From contig CAUDNR010000228.1 in NCBI GenBank assembly GCA_958430865.1, positions 13,977 to 36,941 of the forward strand: a stretch of 22,965 bases of DNA. The letters run 5' to 3'. This document shows positions 1-10,217 of the stretch, piece by piece. The stretch's first letter is position 1. Each line of letters starts with the position of its first letter. The notes under the pieces are model-generated. The model did not search any database, was not told the DNA's origin, and was given only the letters and a program-made list of their open reading frames with translations. Origin of the DNA: Entrophospora sp. SA101. Taxonomy: Eukaryota; Glomeromycota; Glomeromycetes; Entrophosporales; Entrophosporaceae. Both the position numbers and the translations under genes were made by a program.

Positions 1-239
1 GAGCCTTCCATTATTTCATCTTCGCCATCCTCGCCATCCTCATCTTCTTCTTCATTGTTTACTTCTGAATCACTAGAACTTTCAATTAATTCATTATCAT
101 TTAATTCGTTGTAAACTCCACCTAGTCTTCTTGTCATATTAGCAATGTAATAACTAGTATCATCATCATAATCTTCAAAAATTGGTTCATTATCTTCGGA
201 AATATCCATAGTTTGTTCTTGGGTTTCAATCGGATTCAT
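1..239 (-). CDS. 5' part of an acidic hypothetical protein, cut by the window edge
   Basis: An ATG on the minus strand (codon at 239-237) opens a frame that stays open for 79 codons to the left edge. The protein begins MNPIETQEQTMDISEDNEPI, has a short hydrophobic/basic patch reading YYIANMTRRLGGVYNEL, and then becomes almost purely acidic (SSSDSEVNNEEEDEDGEDGEDE). The acidic run is encoded by mixed GAA/GAT/GAG/GAC codons, so it is not a simple microsatellite. I do not recognise the family. An acidic head could belong to a nuclear or chromatin protein or to a transposase N-terminus, but the sequence here does not decide it. The stop and most of the gene lie outside the window. Confidence 0.55.
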   Translation of the reverse strand, partial: MNPIETQEQTMDISEDNEPIFEDYDDDTSYYIANMTRRLGGVYNELNDNELIESSSDSEVNNEEEDEDGEDGEDEIMEG

Positions 240-609
240 TTTAGTTTCTTTATGAAAATTTGAAATAAAATTGGATAATTTTGTTGAATATTTGACTATT
301 TTCAAAAGTGATTATTTTCAAAAAATGGTTAAAAAAATTAAATTATTACTTATCTGAAGGCGCCTCATACTTTTGCAAATTTATAGGAAATTTGGGACAA
401 GTTTTTTCATTTAAAAAAAGATTTCGTGTTGAATTTCGGAATTTCGGAATTTTGGAGTTTTCGGAAAATTTACGGAATACATTTTCCATAAATGAGTCAA
501 ATTGTGCCGATGAATAAGAATGGGTTTCCAGAAACATTTTTCATTAAGTACATGCTATGCTCAGAATCAAATTGAAAAACTTTTATTTGTGACAAAAACT
601 TTGAATTGT

Positions 610-652
610 AAATTGCGTGCTGATCGGCACGCAATTTCGTTTAAGGGATAAT
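610..652 (+). repeat. Hairpin followed by TTTAAGGGATAAT (copy 1)
   Basis: AAATTGCGTGC (610-620) pairs perfectly with GCACGCAATTT (627-637) around a 6-nt loop, giving an 11-bp stem. It is followed by CG and the 13-mer TTTAAGGGATAAT. The same 13-mer, again just 3' of a palindrome, occurs near 2177-2189. This suggests copies of one repeat family rather than chance. Confidence 0.5.
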
Positions 653-2151
653 GTTAATATAAAACTCAGTGAGATCACAAACTTTTCTTTAGCGGTACAT
701 TGTTTAGCCATATAATCATTTAAAATATTTTTTTCATATTTAATTTTTAACATGTAACAAATAATCAACTAAATATTGACAAAAAAAAAAAAAATCTAAT
801 AAATATATTAATTAAATTTCATTTAATATAATTTTTGATACCTAATACTAATATTTAATAGTTTTCCTTTTTGTTATCTGTTCATTCAATTTTGAGATTA
901 TCTTGTTTTTCTTATTTTTGTCATTAATTCTACTATCTTAAAAATTCTTCACAATAAAAATAAAAAAACAAAAGTTCAATTTAAAGATTATATTAATAAT
1001 TAATAATTTATTAAGTTGAAATATTAATCAATATATTAAAATATTTTTTCTTTTGTAACCTTTTGAGTAGAAACTCCAATTAAAAGATTGTGTTTTCATA
1101 TATTATCTAATCATTATTAATATTAATATAATAAAAGTTAGAAAACAGTAATGCGAAAAAAAAATTTGTTAAAAGCTCTTATATATAATAATAAATAACT
1201 TATAAAACCGTTTTTTGCTTTTAATTTCTTCCTTCCCCAAGAAAACCATCCGAATCATATATTTTCTGAAAGCTCTTAATGTACTCTGTCTTATCATACT
1301 AAAACGATCTCAATAGAGCTGATTTCCGAAAAGAATTAAGCTTCCGAAGTCAAAAACCATAGGTTTCTTTGAGAGGCTATTACTCCATAACTGGAAGAGC
1401 TACAAATGCATAAAGCTCGCGTTTTAAAAATCAAAGGCAAGTGATTGTTTTTACTTAGAGGCACGAAAATTGTTTAATAATGAGTTTACGTTCAATTCAT
1501 TCGCCAAAGTCCGTTGTACAGAAAACGTGTCATGTCGATCATATATTAAAATCAGTCACTGTGAAATGTCGTCCGACTAATAAGCAATTTGCAAAATATT
1601 CTAATGAACGTTTATCAATTATTTAATCGAAGTAAGCTTTAAGGACAAGCAAGATCTATGAACAAAAATATACTAACGAAGGGTTTGTCAATCATTCAAT
1701 AGTTTATATAAACTTCTCTTTTATTTTAATTAATCATCATTTATATATGTATATATAGGAATAAATGTAAAAGAAAAATTTTAATATATTTATTTAGCAC
1801 TTGACAATTTTTAAAAATCATGTGAATGTAAAATTTTTATTGCATTTTTGATTGGAAATTTTTTCTCAAAATTGGCGGCGTGGCACAGAAAGTTGTGGGA
1901 CCAAGTGACTTGCACTATAAGTAAACCACATCACAAATTATAGTCATGATTAATATTATGCAAAAAAAATTTTTTTGACCAAAAGTCTCGAAACCCGGTT
2001 TTCCTAGAGCGTCCCATATGTAAATTTGAATTTCACATATTTCACGTACAACAAAAACATTTTCTAAATAGTACATACCACACTCAGTTATACTGAAAAA
2101 ATTTTATTTATTATTATTATTATTATGGTAAAAAAATCGTAATTGTTAATC

Positions 2152-2190
2152 TACGCCAAATTTGGCGTAAATTTCCTTTAAGGGATAATA
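2152..2190 (+). repeat. Perfect 18-bp palindrome followed by TTTAAGGGATAAT (copy 2)
   Basis: TACGCCAAATTTGGCGTA (2152-2169) is a perfect palindrome. It is followed by AATTTCC and TTTAAGGGATAAT, parallel to the block at 610-652, in the same orientation, but with a different palindrome sequence. The palindrome is kept while its bases differ, which points to a structure or an insertion-site preference rather than a fixed sequence. Confidence 0.5.
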
Positions 2191-2619
2191 ACTCTATTTA
2201 AATTAATTGGTGATTTTTTTTATTTTTTTAATTAAATAAAATAAGATTTATAGTAGAATTAAGCAGAATTGCAAATAAAATAGGCAGAACTTTAGCAGAA
2301 ATAACGTTTTTAAACACCGCAGAAGTAAGCAGAAATTCATCGTCCCTGGTTAATAGGGGTAGGTTGTTAGACATGAGAAGAGTCTTGAAAGATATATAGC
2401 ACCTCCTTTTTACGTTTACAACTGTGTAACAAATGATTTTCAATTGTTTTTAAAATAGTAGTAGAGGTATATATTAATATTAATATTTTTCGTGCGACTT
2501 TACGGTATTTAATATTTCAAACAATAGTATTAGAGTATATTTATTTATTTACAAAATGAATATTAATAATGATATGATATGATAGATATAATGATGTGTT
2601 AAAGTATATATTTTTTTCT

Positions 2620-2665
2620 TGAAAAAAAAAAAAAAAAATAAAAAATAAAAAATAAAAAATAAGAA
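2620..2665 (+). repeat. Poly-A and AAAAAAT microsatellite
   Basis: A run of A is followed by several tandem AAAAAAT units. It is a simple repeat with no coding content. It lies about 190 bp beyond the 3' end of the minus-strand F-box gene. Confidence 0.85.
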
Positions 2666-2852
2666 ATTTTGTTTTGTTGTAATTAATTGTGTAATTATTG
2701 TATATATTGTATTTACATCGTAATTTTTATTGTCTATTTTTGATAATATTAATTCTAAATAATTATTTTAAATTTTAAATCTAATTTTTGCTATTTACAT
2801 ATTATATTGATAAATTAATCAAAGCATAATAAAATTATAATAATAGATAGAA

Positions 2853-3737
2853 TTAACGTCTTGCACCTCGAGACCATTTTGAGAATAGATTTTTCTTTTC
2901 TTCAAGTCTCGAAGCATTTGTTTCGGGTTGATAGGATATAGAAGAAGATGTATAATTCCTTGGTGATGGTGGAGGTATGGATGAATTCGTAGTGCTTGTG
3001 GCAATGATGTGTTTTTTAGCTGATGGTGATTTCAAAGATTTTGTTATCGACATCAATAATCTATGAGTTGTTGAGCCTTGTGTATAAAAGAAGCTAGGTG
3101 AACACTCAAACGATAAATGGCTTATTATACGATCACCACCGCGTGATCTTGGTCTATCGGCTTCGTCAATGTTGTTGCTTTTGGTTGAATAGGTGAATTT
3201 GTATGGAACTTTAAGATGTTTTGAACCGCTACCGATTCTATAAACGTTTTGAATTTTTTGGAAAGTTTGATTTCTTGGTTTTATCGACAATGGACATGGT
3301 TTTTGTAATAAATTAACATATTGTTGTGAATTCTCGTCTTGTCTAACATCGCTTCCGACATTGTCGTTATAAGCAACTTTCCATAATGTAGGCTTGCGTA
3401 AGACTGTTGAATGATAAAATGTGACATCCTGTGATGTTTTCTTATTTGCTATGGGCTTGAAAACGAAATTTCCATTTTGTTGATTTACGCAGTCAAAAAT
3501 AAAATTTACATTGAATTTCCATCGTTGTTCTTGTTCAAAATAAAGAGTCAAACCAATCTTGCGCTCTTCGAATTTTTTCTCTAAAGCAATTTCAGCCAAG
3601 ATTTTAAACTTTTGACAAACGCTGCATAAATTTATCAGTGTTTCCATATCAAGATTTGAAAATATTATTAATAATAATTCATTTGGAAGGTTATAAAGTG
3701 ATAAAGGAGACGAAAAATCGTTGTTAATGAATTGCAT
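2853..3737 (-). CDS. F-box domain protein, 294 aa, single exon
   Basis: This is an intact frame from ATG (3737-3735) to TAA (2855-2853). Residues about 15-50 read LYNLPNELLLIIFSNLDM, then TLINLCSVCQKFKILAE. That is the F-box pattern: LPxE, a hydrophobic IF-x-L-D core, then a C-x-V-C-x-x-(F/W) end. Proteins of this family bind SKP1 and recruit substrates to SCF ubiquitin ligases through the C-terminal part. Here the C-terminal part shows no leucine-rich, WD40 or Kelch repeats. It is low in complexity after residue 190, with Ser/Thr/Pro-rich and basic stretches (PRSRGGDRII, SSIPPPSPRNYTSSSIS) and ends in Arg-Arg. Such a tail could be disordered and phosphorylated. The middle contains two aromatic patches (RWKFNVNFIFDCV and YKFTYSTKS) that may form a small fold. 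An AT-rich TATATATA lies about 80 bp upstream. Substrate unknown; the F-box call is firm, SCF membership is inferred. Confidence 0.85.
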   Translation of the reverse strand: MQFINNDFSSPLSLYNLPNELLLIIFSNLDMETLINLCSVCQKFKILAEIALEKKFEERKIGLTLYFEQEQRWKFNVNFIFDCVNQQNGNFVFKPIANKKTSQDVTFYHSTVLRKPTLWKVAYNDNVGSDVRQDENSQQYVNLLQKPCPLSIKPRNQTFQKIQNVYRIGSGSKHLKVPYKFTYSTKSNNIDEADRPRSRGGDRIISHLSFECSPSFFYTQGSTTHRLLMSITKSLKSPSAKKHIIATSTTNSSIPPPSPRNYTSSSISYQPETNASRLEEKKNLFSKWSRGARR

Positions 3738-3812
3738 GTTTGCAAAGTGTTTTTATTATATTAAATCGATGTAAATAAAAAATAAATTCTATTTTTGACC
3801 AGCAAAAAAAAA

Positions 3813-3824
3813 AATATATATAAT
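3813..3824 (-). promoter_or_regulatory. Possible TATA-like element of the F-box gene
   Basis: A TATATATA tract lies about 80 bp upstream of the minus-strand ATG, flanked by poly-A/T. In DNA this AT-rich the match has little specificity; it is listed only as the best candidate. Confidence 0.2.
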
Positions 3825-5998
3825 TTATCAAGTTTTTTTAAATTTTAAAAAAAAAAAAAATTTATAATTTTTTTATATAATATAAAAAATCGTTCTTCGA
3901 ATTTTCAAAAACTTAAATTCCCTTTCATTCTTTTTATTTATTTATTTTTTTTTATGGATACCAATTACTAAAAGAGTCGATTTGCTTTGTTTTGTCAATA
4001 AAAAAGGGCGAGAAAAATCAACAAAAAGAATATATTCATATTAGGCATAGTTACTATGCGGTAAATTCCAGATTTGAGAATTTTATAAACTAAAACCGAC
4101 TAATTGGCGTTCAACTCGGTTTTGTAAATTCCAAATAAATAGTTTTTATGATCACAACAATAGTAATGGCTTATTTACTACATAAAAAATATTGTTTGCA
4201 TCTATCCTATAATGGAAGATCAATAAATAAACTTAGGTTTGATTAATGTGGAGGTGGCAAATCAATTAATATAATTATAATAGATAAAATCTGCATGTAT
4301 AATAATAATATATATTAATATGTACTAGAATGTGATCACTCACTAGTCGGCCATTTTGCTTCCGTAATTTTTGTTTTGTTACTCGGGTTGTTGAAAAATA
4401 GAAATAACAAACAAATCGTTTTGACAAACAACAATTAACAAGAAAGACCAAATTAAAAACATTTGAAACCTGTAAATTTTTTTAAAGAAAGAGAAAGATA
4501 CTTTCTTTTGCTATTATTATTGTTATTCTAACAATTGTGTGTGTCTTTATAAATTAATTAATAGTTGGTTAATTTTATCAATTGATTTTATTTGATGACA
4601 CATCGTTTGTTTTGACAATATTAACAATTAAAAAAAAAATTTTCAATTTTTATTCTAAAATTAGATTAAGATTAATCGAGAACACTGTTATTCCTGCCCC
4701 AAAACGATTATTCCAATTAACTGCCTTATTAGGAAAATGAATATTATCAAAATAATTCGACTTTTTTAATACTTTTTAATTGTTTTTCTTTTATTAGCCA
4801 ATAAATGAATCTAATAATACTAATAATGATTGATGAATGAGAAATTTATTTTTGGACTTACACAAACATATATACAACAAGAAATAAATCTAAAATAACA
4901 AGGTTATTAATCTTCCATGTTACTTCATGAATGCATAGAATAATCTAATAAGTAAATATTCATAAAAAGCAACAATATTCCTTAAATATCAATAATTTAA
5001 AATTGATTATTGCGGAAAAATATCCATATTTTTACAAAAAAAAAAAAATTTTTTTTTACATTGATTGATAAAAAATTTTTGATGAAAATAAACTATTACT
5101 AACTTGACTATCACGTTTAAAGGAGTGTGTATTGTTGTCAAAAAGATTGTTACTGTGAATTTAAAATAATTATCATTTTTCAACAAAAACATTTTAGCCC
5201 ATCATTGCACGTGTTTCGTTCATTAACTTTTATTGGTATAGGGTTATAAAATTGGTTATTAAAGTAATTTTTCGTCGTCGTAAATATTTGGATTATTATA
5301 ATAATAGTTTTATAGCGTTCCAGACTTTTTATTACTATTATTATAATATGTTTTTTTCACGTTTTGAGGGACGGCACATTAAAGTACATATTGAATAAAA
5401 CATACGACTCAATGACCTCTTTGTTATATAAATACATCCTTTTAATTGGGTTCAATACCCTTGTCTTTTAAGTTTAGGTTTGAATATAAATTTGATGGAT
5501 GGTTTGACCAACATTGTTTTACTATTATTAAATAAACAAAATCGTAAAGAACTTTTCGACAAGTATATTATTGTTATTATTATTGATTTTGTTTGTTTGA
5601 ATAATGATTTATTTTTGTCATGTACGAACTTCCATAGCGTCAATATAGTTTTACATTCCCTGAAAGTATGAAATAACTTTATTATTATTATTATTATCAA
5701 CGTTTCCCGAGACCGATAAATTATTGGTCCCACCTTTTTAAATTTTAAAGAATTACCCTGCATAAAATAATAATAATACAATGCAGGGTTGGCAATAGAC
5801 TGGGGCCCAATGAGCTTTGGTATACTAAAATATTACATCAATGACCCTGATAAAATGAGCAAAAATAATTTAATGCAACTTTATTAATTATATAAATGAT
5901 CCAATACAAAAATATAGTTATAGGATAATAAATAATAGTAGTACCAAGCCACAATCATTGCCTATTAAATATTTACCAATCTAATTACGATAAAAGGC
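3825..5998. other. Gene-poor AT-rich interval with small palindromes
   Basis: No coding region could be supported. Notable structures: GCATAGT-T-ACTATGC at 4045-4059; AAAACCGA (4092-4099) pairing with TCGGTTTT (4116-4123); and ACCCTGCAT (5755-5763) pairing with ATGCAGGGT (5781-5789). The open frames at 5452-5781 (-) and 5480-5671 (+) overlap each other, are rich in Ile/Tyr runs from (TAA)n tracts, and show no domain. The sequence GCAGGGTTGGCAATAGAC at 5783-5800 resembles hAT-type transposon ends, but no partner end was found nearby. Confidence 0.4.
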
Positions 5999-6850
5999 TT
6001 ATTTGTCAATAGAATTTGAGACAAGTATGCTATCAACATTATTATACTGCTGAGCCGGTTCAGTTGATGAAGGGCATGATATTTCTTTCAGCTTGCTGGA
6101 TTGATTAATTTAGTAGATGATGACTTGTATATAAAGATTCTAGATGATGTTTATGATTCTTTGAATCTGGCAAGTATTTTTCTGAATTGATGATTTCTTT
6201 TTGTTTAGCTTCTGCTAATTTGATAATTCCTTTTGGTTCATCAATTAGATTAACGTCATATTTGCCAAGACACAGCCTTCCATTTCTTCAGCTGTTGGCC
6301 TATTTTCTGATCATGATTCATCCCAACATCTTTTCGTCAATTTGACATAAAATTCAGGAATATCATCCGTGATTTGAGGTCTCTCTCTCCTTTTAAAATA
6401 TCCAATATAAAATAATGATTCCTTTCCTATAGTGAATTCCCAGAATATCATACATATCGAAGCTGTCTGGTTCTTTAGTATAAGGTGTTAGGTATGGAAT
6501 AACTCCAATGATTTTTATTTGGCTTATCTTTTTTATTAATTATTTGCTGACATAATCTTAAATCTCTTGTTTAAACTTGCATTACGATTCTATGGAAAAA
6601 TATTACTATCTGCAAGTCATGGTGAGTGCAATTCTTTTCATGAATTCTCCTTGATCAAATTCACGCAACAAAAACAAATAATATATTTAATATATAAAAA
6701 ATTTAAAACTTACCCACTGATGGATAATAGGGAAATTTTATATCTCGATTTTTTGATTATCATATGCAAATCACCATTCAAGCATAGCCGAAATGCCAAC
6801 CAACCAAATAATCATTTGAATTGATCTTTAGTAATCCAATAACATTTTGT
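5999..6850 (-). pseudogene. Decayed TKL-type protein kinase, copy K1 (C-terminal two thirds)
   Basis: Read on the minus strand, scattered frames reproduce kinase subdomains in order. An NGDLH segment is followed by a 58-bp intron remnant (6713 down to 6656) with donor GTAAGT. Next come IHEKNCTHHDL (catalytic loop, HRD as HHD), GVIPYLTP-YTKEPDS (P+1 loop) and KRCWDES (subdomain XI). After that come SENRPTAEEM and a tail reading NSEKYLPDSKNHKHHLESLY, then TSHHL. Compared with K2 at 9056-10845 the activation segment lacks about seven residues covering the APE Glu (EVLSGKQ). There are in-frame stops, one inside CWDES-stop-SENRP, and several frameshifts. The intron acceptor is TG instead of AG. 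The N-terminal lobe is missing or unrecognisable beyond 6850. It is a dead paralog of K2 in the same orientation. Confidence 0.8.
6656..6713 (-). other. Intron remnant in K1: good donor, dead acceptor
   Basis: The donor GTAAGT at 6713-6708 is canonical. The position homologous to the K2 acceptor AATCAG reads AATTTG in K1, so the terminal AG is lost. Its place in the gene, between NGDLH... and the catalytic loop, matches intron 2 of K2 in phase and position. Confidence 0.6.
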
Positions 6851-7290
6851 ACTATTAGAAGTATATTTGTAGTTAAATAGAAATTTTATCACTAACCTTT
6901 TTAACGTATGTAAAGTTCAACGTTAAGGCGTTTATCATTGCCTCTTATATCAAAATTTCTGAATACGGCTGTGGTTTAATATATTAATTAATGTATTTTA
7001 TGCATTAATGCATTAATCATTGATGAATGAATATTGTTGTAAATAAAATGATTTTTTGAAACAGGATTTTTTGTAAAATGAATCAAAAAACAAAGAAACA
7101 ATTGTTTTTCCATAGAAAATTTAGATCAAATATTCGTTTTTGCTTTTATTATTATAAAAAAATAATTAACAATATATACACTTCAAAACGAACAGAAAAA
7201 AAAAAATTTTTACTTTTATAAAATATTTTTTTTGTTTGTTTGATTGTAAAGGTTACTTTCTTTTAACTATTTATTTATTCATTCTATTAT
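6851..7290. other. AT-rich spacer without a gene
   Basis: No coding frame or recognisable element. It contains several ATTAATG/TGCATTAATGCATTAATC direct and inverted short repeats around 6990-7020. Confidence 0.4.
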
Positions 7291-7294
7291 TATA

Positions 7295-7395
7295 CAAGTC
7301 AAACCTCGTTATAGTAGACTCTCGGTATAACAGATAACGAAATTACTAGTCGCGTCATAACGATTTCATGTTATAACGATCTTTAGTTATTAAAA
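7295..7395 (+). mobile_element. Single end of a pogo/Tc-like DNA transposon
   Basis: The sequence CAAGTCAAACCTCGTTATAG, then repeated variants of TATAACGA and TCATAACGATT, resembles the terminal repeats of pogo/Tigger-like elements. Those ends typically carry an AACCTCG(T/A)TATA core with iterated TATAACGA units. It follows a TA dinucleotide, the usual target of this superfamily. The opposite end was not found in the window, so this is a remnant. Confidence 0.5.
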
Positions 7396-7439
7396 AATTT
7401 TGGTTGCAAAATTAATCGTTTTTTTCGTTTTGATGTGAA

Positions 7440-7760
7440 TTCTGGAATGGTAGACATTGAATTGTCAAAAAATTACACCAATTTTCTATTTGAATGGAGC
7501 ATATGCTTCAAGAACTCAATTCCACTCGTAAAATGCCTTTTCGTTGACTGTTCACAAAACGCAAGGTTTGACTCTACCATCCCCAATGAAATTATTTGGA
7601 ACATTTGTCCAAGAGGCACACCTACTTGGAATGACATATACTCGCTCAGGAGAAAATATCCGAGAGTCTAAAGCAATTGAAGTGTAAGGATGCCTTTATT
7701 ACTGATAAATTCATATTCGAAGAGCATAGGTTAGAAGAAAAGGCTTCCATTCCTTTATAA
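7440..7760 (-). pseudogene. Possible PIF1/Helitron-type helicase C-terminal scrap
   Basis: On the minus strand around 7690-7560 one frame reads ALDSRIFSPERVYVIPSRCA, then SWTNVPNNFIGDG. The core VYVIPSRCASW resembles helicase motif VI of the PIF1 family (consensus roughly QxYVAxSR followed by an S/T-x-W or L). The frame then meets TGA and degenerates. The overlapping plus-strand frame 7435-7671 shows no domain, and I consider the minus reading the meaningful one. Only motif VI is visible. There is no Walker A/B, so the identity is tentative. Confidence 0.3.
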
Positions 7761-7769
7761 ATAAACATA

Positions 7770-8570
7770 CAAATAAAAAATAAATTTTGACATAGAAATT
7801 AAAAAAACTCCTTTTTTTTTTTTTAATTAGTTAAAAAGTGAACAAAGTTACTTGTCATAAAGCATTCCTCAAGTCGATATAGAAATTTTCATCCAAATAA
7901 ATCTGTATCAATGGATTTTTTACAACACCATAATTTTGCAAGACAAAATTATAAAGAAAAAACCTGCCAAAGTTCCAGGTATTTATTTATCTGATTTTTC
8001 CTGCCAATTTCATAATACATGTATTTTATATCTTCCATAAACCTATTAAAACATGAAGTTTATAATGCTGTTTTCGAATCATAACTAGATTTTTAGGTTT
8101 TATTTTTTTCTTAATTATCAATATTCAAACTAATTAACCAGCTAGTTCCTTCCTTTCTAATACTTCAAATACGACCAAAGAATTAAATAATAATTTATGT
8201 TACAAAATATGGTATTAATATATTAATATATGTATTAATATGGGAACAATTTTCTAAACGCCATTAATATTAAATAATTTCCTAATATGCATACCATGGA
8301 ACGTGATTAGAAATTTTTTATTTATAATATTCGTTGAAAAAATTTTTATGCGAAAAATGGACATACTTTTTCATTCTTGTCGAAACATGTGATAGGATGT
8401 CAAGAGAAGCCGGTAAAAAATTGATGTTAAAGAGAAGTGATATCATCATCAGGGAAAAGTAAACAATTCTGCAAATTCTAAAAAATGGATATGAATTAAG
8501 CTTTAGGAAAAAAAAACTGGTGATGAGTATTTCATAACTTAAACTTTTATTTTATTTTTGAGTTATAAAA
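7770..8570. other. AT-rich spacer without a gene
   Basis: Nothing supported as coding. TATTAATA units are iterated around 8210-8245. The rest is low-complexity A/T DNA. Confidence 0.4.
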
Positions 8571-8573
8571 CAC

Positions 8574-8927
8574 GTTGTTAGTAGTGATGGGCGTAAAAAT
8601 TATTTTGAAAAATGACCAAGTTATTAAGTGTTAAAAACACAAACATGCAGATCTCTTATTGGTAACTGTTTAATCAAATATTAATTTGATAAACAAGTTA
8701 ATAATTAATTTAGTACTGTGCATAAAATTCAGTGTGCAGAGTGTGCATGCTAAGCAAATTTGATAAATTTTTTCCAAATCTGCTGAATTCTATACACTGG
8801 GATTGATTGACAAAATGGATCTTTTGGATTAATAACTCTCACTCAGAGTGCAACAGTTAATAAGTGGTTATTAACTATTAATAACTTGGAGTTATTAAGG
8901 TTAAAAATTCCCATCACTAGTTGTTGG
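8574..8927 (+). mobile_element. Non-autonomous hAT-like MITE (338 bp) with 8-bp target duplication
   Basis: The element runs 8582-8919. It begins TAGTGATGGG and ends CCCATCACTA, a perfect 10-bp terminal inverted repeat. It is flanked by GTTGTTAG (8574-8581) and GTTGTTGG (8920-8927), an 8-bp duplication with one mismatch. Eight-base duplications and TAGTGATGGG-type ends are typical of the hAT superfamily. Inside there is no coding capacity. Both subterminal regions are full of GTTATTAA/TTAATAAC motifs in both orientations, the kind of iterated site hAT transposases bind. The nearly intact duplication suggests insertion is not ancient. It lies between kinase pseudogenes K1 and K2. Confidence 0.85.
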
Positions 8928-9887
8928 TATGTGATCACATGATTTGTGAAGATAATGATTCAGCGTGAAATATGACTTTCTATCAAATAATGAATGAACG
9001 ATTGTGAATGATTGTAATAATAAAAATAAAGTGAATCATGTTTAGAGATACAAAATCATAATGGGAGAAAGGAGTATGTCAAATAATTGTCAACCAAAAG
9101 AAACCACAATATTAAAAGGATTTGAAGCTTAAATAACAAATATAAAAAAAAATTACATAAATATAATTTTTTTTTGATTGCTTTTCTTTTATCATTACAA
9201 TTAATATCAACACCATCACTACTAATAACATCGTCACTGGCATCATTTTTCATTTCATATGCACTGGCATAAATTATATTCAATTGATAGTTGAATTTTT
9301 TTATTTGAACCATCATCATCCATTGATATAGTAGCCAATTTATTATTAGCCTGCTCAATTAATTTACCAAGTGGGCGACTTGTATAGAATACATCTACAT
9401 GGTGTTTATAATTTTTTGCTCCTGAAAGGTATTTTTCTGATTTAATTATCTCTTGGTGTTTGATTCTGCTAAATTAGCTTCAGAAGAACCTGAATAACGA
9501 AGTTCATCAGCAGTTGGTCTATTTACTGGATTTAGATCCCATCATTTTTTCATCAATTCAACATAGAGTACAGGAGTGTCTTTGGTGATTTTAGTTCTTA
9601 TTCCTCCTAAAATATCCATTTAAAAAGGTTTTTTACCTGTGGTATATTCCCACATAATCATCCCAAAACTATAAATGTCTGGTTTTTTTGTATATTGTTT
9701 ACCTGATAATACTTCAGGTGCTAGGTATGGAATGACCCCAAATATCTCATTTGGATTCTCATTTTTATTCATTAATTGTTGACATAATCTTAAATCTCCT
9801 ATTCTGATAACATATGGATTGTATGAAAAAATATTACCACTGTGCAAGTCATGATGAATATAATTATTGTAATGAATTTCCCCTAAT

Positions 9888-9956
9888 CTGATTCATTTTA
9901 ATAATAAAATGTATAAAGTTAATTTTATAAAAAGAAAATTTAATTTTAAAACTTTC
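9888..9956 (-). other. Intron 2 of kinase copy K2 (69 bp) with a broken donor
   Basis: The homologous position in K1 has GTAAGTTTT; K2 reads GAAAGTTTT, so the obligatory T of the GT donor is lost. The acceptor AATCAG is intact. Conceptual removal would join ILRG to LGEIHYNNYIHHDL in frame, which supports the intron model. Confidence 0.6.
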
Positions 9957-10145
9957 CCTCTTAAAATATAATAAAGTGAATCAATTTTATTTATCCAAGT
10001 AATTTCCTTGAAATTCTTTGATAAATGATTATGTAAATCTCCATTTCCAGCATATTCAAAAATACCAACATATATTCATTTGTACTTGGGTCTTTTGTAA
10101 TTCCAAAGCATTTATTGACACAAGTACCCATTTTACTATTTGCTT

Positions 10146-10217
10146 CTAACTAAAAATTATCAATAATTATAAATATAATTAACATTAACAACATTATATA
10201 ACAATAATTAATATTAC
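10146..10217 (-). other. Intron 1 of kinase copy K2 (72 bp)
   Basis: The donor is GTAATA at 10217 and the acceptor is TTAG ending at 10146. Joining gives ILKEANSKMGTCVNKC, in frame with GITKDPSTNEYM, the expected stretch between the VALK and catalytic-loop regions. The same intron boundary is traceable in K3 near 12000, where the acceptor G is mutated. Confidence 0.6.

Larger units (their letters stand above)
240..2852. other. Gene-poor AT-rich interval
   Basis: No convincing coding frame was found on either strand over about 2.6 kb. The interval holds short imperfect repeats of the type GAATTTCG near 433-470, two palindromes each followed by TTTAAGGGATAAT (listed separately), and A-tracts at 781-794 and 2620-2665. 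It also holds two less AT-rich patches, about 1200-1620 and 1860-2050. Those patches look like old repeat copies: they are compositionally distinct, but all frames contain stops. Around 2260-2335 there are five loose repeats of AGCAGAA, a pattern often seen in subterminal parts of DNA transposons. Confidence 0.5.

Noticed and set aside
1200..1620. Possible structured RNA or gene in a less AT-rich patch
   Set aside because: All six frames contain stops, and no tRNA, snRNA or rRNA signature could be found by eye; left as unassigned repeat-like DNA.
5452..5781. 109-codon minus frame with overlapping plus frame
   Set aside because: Its Ile/Tyr runs come from (TAA)n repeats, there is no domain, and both strands are open because of composition.
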